A stretch of 64,000 bases of DNA, taken from positions 11,192,055 to 11,256,054 of the forward strand of contig JASSKH010000027.1 of the NCBI GenBank assembly GCA_031763025.1, written 5' to 3'. The first letter of the stretch is position 1. Each line of letters opens with the position of its first letter. Below the pieces are notes generated by a model that made no database searches, was not told the DNA's origin, and saw nothing but the letters and a program-made list of their open reading frames with translations. Made by a program: the position numbers and the translations under genes. Origin of the DNA: Macrocystis pyrifera (taxonomy: Eukaryota > Sar > Phaeophyceae > Laminariales > Laminariaceae). Shown in pieces: positions 22,658 through 30,373 of the stretch.

Positions 22658-23700
22658 TCAGTCCTTACCCGTACACGCCGCAAAGTCCTTTCTGAACTCC
22701 GGCGACAACGGTAGCTCGCTAGCGTCCGCGTAGCTCTGGCCACGTTTCTTCTTGCTACCCCGCACTTGTCCGCTCGAGGTAGCCCCGACGTAGTACTTCG
22801 CAACTGACTCCGTCTTCCAGCCACCAATTTTCATGATCTCGTCCATCGCCGTCCCGGCGAGGGATTTGCTGAGCGAGCCTCCCACTCGAAAAGAGTGCAT
22901 CGTGAGTTGGTTCGGCAGGTCTGACATTCGCAGATAGCTGTGCAGGTTCGCCGTCATACGGGCCGCGGATAGAGAGAGGCGGCGCCGGCCCCCTTCTGCC
23001 GTAGCAACGGGAAGAGGTGCCCAGTGCTTATGTCCCATCCAATCCGCTGGGCGGCTGAGATGTACGCCGTAACTGCCCGAAAGGCGCAAATCGCCGGGCA
23101 ATCCCGGTCCGCTAACACTACCACTGCCTCACTCGAGGCCCGCAGCGTCTTCCCAAACTGGAAGTTGAAGATCAAGCCCTTAGACGCTGGGAGCCTCAAG
23201 ACGTGCGAACCCATGGTAAACGAAAGATCGCAACCCCTACGCATCGAATAGAAAGCCAAACAATACAAGGCGATATCTCGAGTCAGCGAAATACGCTCAG
23301 CCAGAGAGCTGGCCACCTGAGCGCGCAACCGCATGTCGCTTAGCAGATCTATGAGTATGTGTTCCAGCATGGGCGCGGCCTGATTGACCTGAACCCCGAC
23401 CTTCTTCTGTTTCTCAGATACGAAGGTAAGGTACGAATCTACCAACGGGCTCGAGCACGGATTTCCTACCCGGCGGACGGGGTCCCATTCCTCTCCCTAC
23501 CCGCTTTCTTTCATCGCCATTTTTAGCTTCGACACAAAACCTTTTCGAATAGATTCGGCCGCGTACCGTTTAGCCCAAGTATATCGTGTTTCGATACTAC
23601 TACGGGTACATAACTTACTGTGTTTTGCCCAAGTATATCGTGTTTCGATACTACTAAGGGTACATAACTTACTGTTTTCTCGGGGTTCGGCACTGCTCAC
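22658..23700 (-). pseudogene. Tyrosine recombinase of a Crypton/DIRS-type element (one stop, one frameshift)
   Basis: Frame 23,700-23,497 and frame 23,445-22,954 are the same frame separated by a TAG after KESG (23,497-23,499). A frameshift near 23,000-23,040 then moves the coding sense to frame 23,101-22,658. Catalytic signatures of a tyrosine recombinase are visible: Arg in SMRRGCDLSF, Lys in QFGKTLR, H-x-x-R in TMHSFRVGGS, then MKIGGWKTESVAKYY with the nucleophile-position Tyr. No RT or RNase H accompanies it, so a Crypton or a DIRS fragment are both possible. A 54-bp tandem duplication sits in its N-terminal region. Confidence 0.8.
23573..23678 (-). repeat. 54-bp tandem duplication inside the recombinase ORF
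   Basis: Two units starting GCCCAAGTATATCG at 23,573 and 23,627 differ by a couple of bases. The length of 54 is a multiple of three, so the frame is kept and the peptide block SSIETRYTWAK appears twice. Confidence 0.9.
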
Positions 23701-23892
23701 ACTCTCATTACTCTCAGTATTTGGGCCTTCTCAGTGCTGGCAATATTTTTGCCGCCAGTACTCCAATACTCTCAGTGCTCAGACTACGATTTGTTCTTGA
23801 GCATTTATCTGTGAAACCTTGATGTTACCCTGAGCACCAAGAAACATTTTTTTTGGGGGAACATATATATTGTACCAGCATGTATGTATGTG

Positions 23893-23896
23893 CTGT
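23893..23896. repeat. Target-site duplication of element B, left copy (CTGT)
   Basis: CTGT immediately precedes the left LTR; the same four bases (37,580-37,583) immediately follow the right LTR. The neighbouring bases beyond do not match, so the duplication is 4 bp. Confidence 0.8.
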
Positions 23897-24175
23897 TGTT
23901 AAGATCAACGGTTGCGGGACACTTTGTATCCCTGGACAGGTCTGCCTTTTAAGTCGGTAATCGTTGGTACTCACGTGTGTTGCTTGCTTAGCTATAGAAG
24001 AAGAGCAGTTTTATTCCTTTCGTGCACGCGGAGACTGAGACCAAGCTCGTGTGCCTCTGGAAAACCCCTGTCTTTCCATCTACGATACGCCTTCCAAGTA
24101 CTACAAATACGTTCCCAGTGACTGAACCCAGGTAGTTACCGGGCTTTCAACCTCATATAAAGCAGTATCATAACA
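23897..24175 (-). repeat. Element B 3' LTR
   Basis: 279 bp. In sense orientation it starts TGTTATGATACTGC and ends GATCTTAACA, with TGTTA/TAACA inverted termini. It contains GGAATAAAACTGC, whose AATAAA could act as the poly(A) signal. Confidence 0.95.
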
Positions 24176-24780
24176 CTAGCCCACTCTGATGAGCCGTATA
24201 TACAGAATTATGGGGGATTCGTGGAAACGCCGATTCCACGAACTAGAACATGAGTCGAAGATGCGGCTCCTCAAACCCCACTCCCACACCTCTGAACGGC
24301 GAGGCAACGAAGCCGGCAAATTACATTAAAAAAATAAAGGGAAGACCTAGCCTTAAGGGGCAGGAGGAAATCGTCGATGAAAGCCATCGTCATGCCGCCC
24401 GCACGGGGGGGGGGGGGGCGAGGAAGATGCACGGAAAAGTGAAAAGTGAGTACGGGAACGAAAAGAAAAATAACACGGAATACGGCAAGAACCACCTAAA
24501 CCCAGTCCACAACTCTGAAAGCGCGTCCTGGGCCGCAATTGAGCGGCCGAGTGCCCAGACCAGTCCCAACACTGGGCGGGGGGGGGTAGGCAGGACAGAA
24601 AACGCAAAAACACATCCTCAACCCAGTCCAAAAAAACAAAAACATGCCAGAAACATATCGGGCAGACAAAAATCCATCCCCCAAAGTCCAGGAAGACGAC
24701 AAAAAAATATAAATAACGAGTGCAGTCAAGAAGCGAAAATCAGCTATCCACGGCGGCACCTCGAGATTCATCTTACGTTA
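24176..24780 (-). other. Element B 3' non-coding region
   Basis: Between the end of pol and the 3' LTR, colinear with C 44,104-44,707. It contains G runs (24,405-24,418; 24,580-24,587) and a purine-rich AGAGTGGG next to the LTR that may be the polypurine tract. The plus-strand frame 24,250-24,798 is antisense and has no known domain. Confidence 0.6.
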
Positions 24781-25955
24781 CGCTGGACCCCCGTGTAAAA
24801 CGCGCTAGCCAAGTGAACTCGCAGATACCAAGAACCTCGTACAGCTCTCGTCGAAGTCGTGTAGCGCGCCGGAGAAAGAGGAAGCTTGATTGGTCCCGGG
24901 TCGTCCAAAAATCGAACCAAATATACTCTATCCGTCGGTGGAGTTGCGCTGATTTTCCCGAGCCACCACAGACCGTCGTCGCCCTTGTATCAAACGTGGA
25001 CCCCGTTGGGAAGTACAGTGTTGCTGTATCGGCGGAGCCAATCGGCGTGCGATACGCAACCATAGCCGGGTGCCAGAAACCGCTCGCCGTTACTCCGAGA
25101 AAGCTCCCGTTGTGCCGCGCCAATTCTCATTCGGCGGTACAGGCGGTTGGTTTGGCGGTGTTGGTTCGGGGTGCCGCCCCAGTAGAGCAAAAATTCGTGG
25201 CGAGAAAGCTGAAGGTCCATTTCCCGTTCCCAGGATGGCCGGGATATTCCCTTCCAGTGCATCTCGTACATCACCGCGATGACGCCACCTCGACCTCTAA
25301 CCGATTGATGTCCAGTAATCTTTTCCACGTCGAGTCGTTGAAGAGGGGTCGAAACGTCGTCCTCGGTGACGTGGTACGGAGGGGATTTCTTGGAGAAATT
25401 GTTGAGCACGTATTGCGTCAACCCCGCCGGAAAATACTTCGGCATGTCGCCACGGTCGTGGGGGTTGGCACAGGGCTTGCAGCGTTGAACAGATACGCGC
25501 CGGCGAGCCTCAGCGCCGGGCATATCGGAAGGAAGATCCAAATACAGGAGCTTTGCTCCGAGAGGAGATCCATCCGGGGTGTCCGCTGAGGAGCAGGGGC
25601 CTACTGCGAGAACTTTGTAGGGGCCCGTCCAGTTGAGTAAGAGTTTGGCCTTGAGGACCTTGGCGCCCGTGTCTGGTTTCGCGCCCTGGCGGATGGTGGC
25701 CGCCGTATTGTACACCCACACCCAACCACCAACGTCAAATTTGGCGACCGGACGCAGAGCGTCGGAGAGGGTGGAGTTGCGGCGGTTCACGCGAGCGACA
25801 GTGAGGGCGTGGTGTTCTCGAACGATATCGTACGCGCGCTGCTGGCGGTCCGTTGCCAAGTCGCAGTAGGCGAGGTGGTCGAGCGCCAAGCTCTGGTGGC
25901 CGGCGACTCCAGCACATTCGAAAACCGTGAGTGGGAGGCGTGGGGGTCGACCCAT
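24781..25955 (-). pseudogene. Element B integrase C-terminus: GPY/F motif, chromodomain and terminal module
   Basis: The frame 25,955-24,990 (321 aa) follows the TAA stop of the integrase core. In order it has a MGRPPRLPLTV block; VWVYNTAATIRQGAKP; LLLNWTGPYKVLAVGP (GPY/F); HVTEDDVSTPLQRL; and a chromodomain-like stretch with VEKITGHQSVRGRGG, MHWKGISRPSWERE and FLLYWGGTP, matching the Y/W cage and WKG-SWE signature. A last module (frame 25,123-24,773 and neighbours) shares WLRRY and WWLGKI-like blocks with C. Chromodomains target integration to methylated histone H3 in other chromoviruses; here that is inference. Confidence 0.8.
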
Positions 25956-26030
25956 ATATACCTCGTTGGGAGCCAGACCCGTGGCAGCACTGACGGAATT
26001 GTTGTACGCAAGTTCGACGTGAGGGAGCTG

Positions 26031-26870
26031 TTAATCCCAGTTGTTTTGGAGCTCATTGACGACCATTGCCAACATCTGGGCCATCGTGTGGTTTACACGT
26101 TCCACCCCACCGTTTCCGTTTGGGTGGTAGGAGCTGGTGGCAATTTTTCGAACCCCGAGAAGCTGATATACGGCGTGCGAAAGCTTGGAGCAGAACTGGA
26201 GGCCGTTGTCCGAGAGGATGCTGCGCGGGCACCCCCAAAGAGGGATATACCGGTTGATGGGAATGCTAGCCGTGCCCTCAGCGGTGAACTCTGCCGCTGT
26301 GACGGCGTACATGTCAGCTCGGCGGCTGCAACGATCAGTGAAAAGCAAGATGTAGGTATTACCTCGAGGCGTCACCGGGAGGGGGCCGAAATAGTCGATG
26401 CTGACGGCGATGCCGGGCCCTTCTGGCAAGGGCAACGTGATGGAGAGCCACCGGACCGCCTGCCGCGACGTTTTTTCCGTGCTTGGCACCTTAAGCAGTT
26501 GCGTAGCCACCACCGGGTGCAAATGCTCATGCCGATCCACCAGTAGAAACGTTCGAGCATACGTAGGGTGCGCGCGGTTCCTAGGTGGCAGGAAGCCGTG
26601 GAATGGCAAGTCTGCATGACCCAGGGGCGCATGAGCAGCGGAACATAAATGCGAATAGGCTTGGCGTTCAATAAGCAGGCCGTACGGCCCACCGGGCGTT
26701 GCATATCCAACGCAGGGGGGGGAGACGGCTGTCGGACAAGTAGAACGATGCCCGCGTCGGTGGTGTGCAAGCGGCTTTTGTTGGCGAATTCTTGAACCTC
26801 CGAAAAGGGAGGGCACTGGTGGGAAGGGAAACCTGATAAAAATCGTCTGGCAAAACTTCCGGTCGGCCAA
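26031..26870 (-). pseudogene. Element B integrase (DDE core intact, ends at a premature TAA)
   Basis: The catalytic core is in one frame: VSIDYFGPLP (first Asp, about residue 157), ILSDNGLQF (second Asp codon 26,208-26,210) and NGGVERVNHT (Glu codon 26,100-26,102). Exactly 35 residues separate the last Asp and the Glu, as in classic retroviral-type integrases. The HHCC finger (CHSTASCHLG, then CLRC) lies in a different frame (26,372-26,899), so a frameshift separates finger and core near 26,430-26,500. The frame ends NNWD-TAA, a stop shared with element C, while homology to the integrase C-terminus continues beyond. Confidence 0.9.
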
Positions 26871-27337
26871 GGGCTATGTAGCGCATGGCGGCGTTGCACG
26901 CGGGCTCAGTCTGTTGTTCCCGAGCCCAGTCGGCGTGCGAATAGCGCGCTGCGGAATCACCAAACTGAAACTCGGCAGCTGCGCCGAGGGCGTCCAAGTC
27001 GGTCGAGGTAACGGGAGTTGCGTCAGTTGGCGGTGGAAGTGCGGTCGCGGCCGGACGGGATGGGTACCGTCGGGATGGACGAGGCGGCAGGAGTCGGGCC
27101 AAAACGACGGGTGCGGGCGGTCGCGGCCGTGGGGCTCGCAGCGGGGTGATAGCACGCCGGGCTGATGGTCTAGGGGTCCCGCCGGGCCCGAAGCCATAAT
27201 CAACAGCAGGCGGCACGCTGCCAGCGGCGGCGGCTGTTCGTCGGCGCGTCCGAGATGAGATGCGGCCTGAAGACGGCAAAACGTTCGGAGGCGCCGGGTT
27301 GCCAGGCGGCGATGGGGTAGACGCGCGGCCGGATCAG
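26871..27337 (-). pseudogene. Element B integrase N-terminal extension (Pro/Ala-rich)
   Basis: The frame 27,279-26,668 contains PRAPRPRPPAPVV and DALGAAAEFQFGDSAA, then AHADWAREQQ-like sequence, then NAAMRYIALGRPEVLPDDF and the start of the finger region. The same blocks precede integrase in A and C. It is low-complexity and Pro/Arg/Ala-rich at its start, probably a flexible linker. Confidence 0.6.
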
Positions 27338-27963
27338 TGACCACGGTGGAATCTTCGACCTGTAAAGTGCTCGTCGGGGGAGGAGCGCGCTGGGCGACAA
27401 TCGTCGCTGCGGCGGGGGATTCTGCAGAGCCCTGGCGTGAAAGGGAAGACGCGGCCGGAGCAGTGCTCACGGCGGAATCTTCTCCCTGTAAAGTGCTCGT
27501 CGGGGGGGAGAAGCGCGCTGGGCGACAATCATCGCTGCAGCGGGGACTTCGGCAGAGCCCTGGTCTGAGAGGGAAGACGCGGCCGGAGCAGTGATCACGG
27601 TGGAATCTTCGACCTGTAAAGTGCTCGTCGGAAGAGGAGCGCGCTGGGCGACAATCATCGCTGCAGCGGGGGATTCTGCAGAGCCCTGGCATGAAAGGGA
27701 AGACGCGGCCGGAGCAGTGCTCACGACGGAATCTCCGACCTGTAAAGTGCTCGTCGGGGGAGGAGCACGCTGGGCGACAATCATCGCTGCAGCGGAGACT
27801 TCGGCAGAGCCCTGGTCTGAGAGGGAAAACGCGGCCGGAGCAGTGCTCACGACGGAATCTTCTCCCTAAAAAGTGCTCGTCGGAAGAGGAGCACGCTGGG
27901 CGACAATCGTCGCTGCAGCGGGGGCTTCTGCAGAGCCCTGGTCGCCCCCGGAGGGAACGACAA
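27338..27963 (-). repeat. Five-copy 126-bp minisatellite in the RNase H-integrase linker of element B
   Basis: Five units start near 27,338, 27,464, 27,592, 27,719 and 27,845. Each carries ACCTGTAAAGTGCTCGTCGG or a close variant and a GCGACAATCATCGCTGC block. The spacing of about 126 bp is 42 codons. In sense they encode a QGSAE...TIVAQRAP...LQVEDS...APAASSLS unit. Element C has two copies and A one. Confidence 0.85.
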
Positions 27964-28830
27964 AAATCGAAGCGAAAGCGGCGTTGGCGGGAGGTGAAAA
28001 ATCCCCCAAGCCAGGACGGCGGTCGACGGTGGCGACGGAAGCAGATACACGAGCGACGAATCTCCCCGAAGGAGCAGAGAGGTCGTCAATCCTCATGCGT
28101 GGCCCGTGTGTGCGAAAATCGCGAAAATCCGAAGAGGCAAGAGGTAGCCCACCCAAGACGGCACTTTCACTGCGGGACACCAGCCTACCCAAACCGGCAC
28201 CAGGGGTCGGCGAAGAGCGAGTGCGAAGCCCGCAGGCTCCGATGAGGAAGATACCACCGTCCTCGACGGGGTTGAGGCAGCTAGACCCACTGCGGTCGTG
28301 GCCTGTGGCGGGCTCTGGCAAGCGTGAGAGAAAGTCAGCATTTCCGTTGGCGCTGCCCTTGCGGTACTCGAAGGTGTAGTCGAACGCGGTGAGGAACTCG
28401 AGCCACCGCTGGACTCGCGCATGGTGGTCCCCTACTTTGCCGATGCTCTCAAGTGTTTTATGGTCCAAAAACAATCGAAACTTCGTGCCCCACAGGTAAC
28501 CTCGGAGTCGTTTGATGGCCAAGACAAATGCTGCCAGCTTCCAGGTCCAACCGTATCCAGTGCCTTTCGGAATCGAGGGTAGCGCGGCTGATAAAAGCAA
28601 TGGGCCGTACAGAGCCGTCCGGTTGTTCTTGTTCGAGCGCGACACCGAAACCGTCGATGCAGGCGGCGCAGTACACGTGGAAGGGGCGGGAGCCGTCGGC
28701 TACGGCATCCCAGTCAGGGAAGACCAAAATCGGTGGGGCCGCGAGCTCGGCGAGGATCTGGCGGACGATAACTTCCATAGCCGGCGTGAAGACATACTTG
28801 ACCCCTTTCGGAGAAGGGCGATGAGAGGAC
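27964..28830 (-). pseudogene. Element B RNase H
   Basis: The frame 28,778-28,458 has FPDWDAVADGSRPFHVYC, DGFGVALEQEQPDGS and SVRPIAFISRATLDSERHW. After a frameshift the frame 28,645-27,866 continues with VLAIKRLRGYLWGTKF, LDHKTLESIGKVGDHHARVQRW and FDYTFEYRKGSANGNADFLSR. That order is the full gypsy RNase H. The domain cleaves the RNA of the RNA-DNA hybrid during reverse transcription. A disordered Ser/Arg/Pro-rich tail leads into the minisatellite. Confidence 0.85.
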
Positions 28831-29642
28831 GTATCCGTTTAGACAGGTCGGGCAGGAATTTACGATAATATCCTACACCGCCCATCAGGGCGCGGACCTG
28901 CTTGAGGTTCTTGGGCATGGGCATTTTCAGCAAAGCCGAACTTTTTTCCGCATTAGGGCTTATACCCGCGGGCGAAATGGAGTGGCCCAGACAATTGGCG
29001 TCCGTGGCGCCAAGAATTGGCGTCCGTGGCGCCAAGGCGAGCCTTCGAAGGAGAGAGCTTGAGGTTGTATTTGCGCAGGCGTTCGAAGAGGGCTCGTATC
29101 GTCCTGACGTGGGCCGTCGGGTCAGAGTCGAAAACGATCACATCATCAAGGTAGGCCGCCACTTGTGCCAGGCCTTTAATTACTTCGTTAATCACTTTGA
29201 CGAACCAGCCGGGCGAAGCACTGCTGCCTTGGGGCATGACGAGCCACTCGTAAAGGCCCGTGGGAGTGCAGAACGCCGTAAGAGGGACGGTGGTCTTGTG
29301 CGCGGTAATCTGGTAGAACGAGGAGACTAAATCGAAGAGGGAAAACACCGGTCCCTTCCCCAGGGAGTCGAGGACTTGGTCCACGCGAAGAATAGGCAGC
29401 TGGCTGAGGTTGCTGATCTGGTTGAGTTTTTTGTAGTTCACGGTGATCCGAACGCCTGCAGACTTCTTCGGGATGACCACCAGCGGGCTCGAGTACGGGG
29501 ATTTCGAGTGCTGGATCAGACCTGCCGCTAGGTACTGATCCAAGGTGGCCTCCACTTCCTTGGTCAGGATGGGGTTGATGCGGTGCGGCCTGGACGTAAC
29601 AGGAGCGCTTCCTTCCGGGACCGAGATCACGAAAGGCATCAA
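28700..29642 (-). pseudogene. Element B reverse transcriptase
   Basis: The frame 29,642-28,953 carries fingers and palm: EVEATLDQYLAAGLIQHS, YSSPLVVIPKK, VRITVNYKKLNQI, FSLFDLVSSFYQITAH (catalytic Asp), MPQGSSASPGWF and AAYLDDVIVFDSD (YxDD box at 29,127-29,153). A 22-bp tandem duplication (28,993-29,036) shifts the frame. The frame 29,035-28,700 then continues LGHSISPAGISPNAEK and RALMGGVGYYRKFLPDL (thumb/connection). Confidence 0.9.
28993..29036 (-). repeat. 22-bp tandem duplication in element B RT
   Basis: The unit AATTGGCGTCCGTGGCGCCA plus AG occurs twice in a row (28,993-29,014 and 29,015-29,036). Elements A and C have one copy. As 22 is not a multiple of three, the duplication breaks the RT frame. 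Confidence 0.9.
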
Positions 29643-30361
29643 CGAGCAGGAACCGAAATCCGACTTGGACTTCGAGAAACGTCAGGAAATTCACAGAGAA
29701 CGTCCCCCAGCTGTTCGATGACCGCAGGGGTCCAGCCTGTGCCGTAGAGATCAAAAGCCACCTCCCGCAGATGTGACGGCAAGCGTGCCCAGACGCGCAG
29801 GAACGAAGCGCGCTGTATTGAGGACAAACGCTCGAGCAGTGCAGGCGAGGGCGAGGCTGGAGCTGCGAGCGGGGGGGCAGTAACTGCTGAAACCGGACAC
29901 ACCTCACCTAGTCCGGAGGGAGGGCTGGGGGCTCGGTTGTCCTGCTGCAAAACGTCCAGCGGGACGCTCAGCAGTGGGGCGTGGGCGACGCTGAGGACAT
30001 CCCCCGGCTCGAGAGCCGCCACTCCAACGAGGGGAAGAACCTGTCGTCTGGAGGAGACGAAATGCTCCTCGACCGAGGGTAGGTCGGGCTGGGGCATCAT
30101 GTCGACCAAGTAGTGTCCAGTGAGGGCCGGGGAGCCATCGCTTCGAACCAAGTTAGCAGCAAGCAACTGGGGATCGTCGGACAGGGTGTCGCCTGCTGCG
30201 CCCTCGTAGCGTAGATGGAAGCCTCCACCCGAAGCGGCGGAATCGATGGCGTACACGGACATGCCTGTCGGGGCGTGGTGAACTAACTCCAGCTCGCCAA
30301 AAACGCGTTGATCAGACGGCCGAGGTGGCAGAGAGCGGTGGGAGCGGCAATTAAAACGCAT
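29639..30361 (-). pseudogene. Element B: conserved segment between protease and RT
   Basis: A 240-codon frame in the same frame as the upstream 774-codon ORF, separated only by a TGA at 30,374-30,376 where element A has GGA. Blocks DSAASGGGFHLRYEG, PALTGHYLVDMM and APASPSPALLERL recur in A; the last also appears at the start of C. It ends in a frameshift caused by loss of one T: B has GTTTCTCG where C has GTTTTCTCG. Function unknown; it joins protease to RT. Confidence 0.7.
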
Positions 30362-30373
30362 CCAGCTGTCACG

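Noticed and set aside
24720-25589. 289-codon plus-strand frame
   Set aside because: Antisense to the integrase C-terminus of element B, whose sense frame shows GPY/F and chromodomain motifs; the plus-strand product has no recognisable domain.
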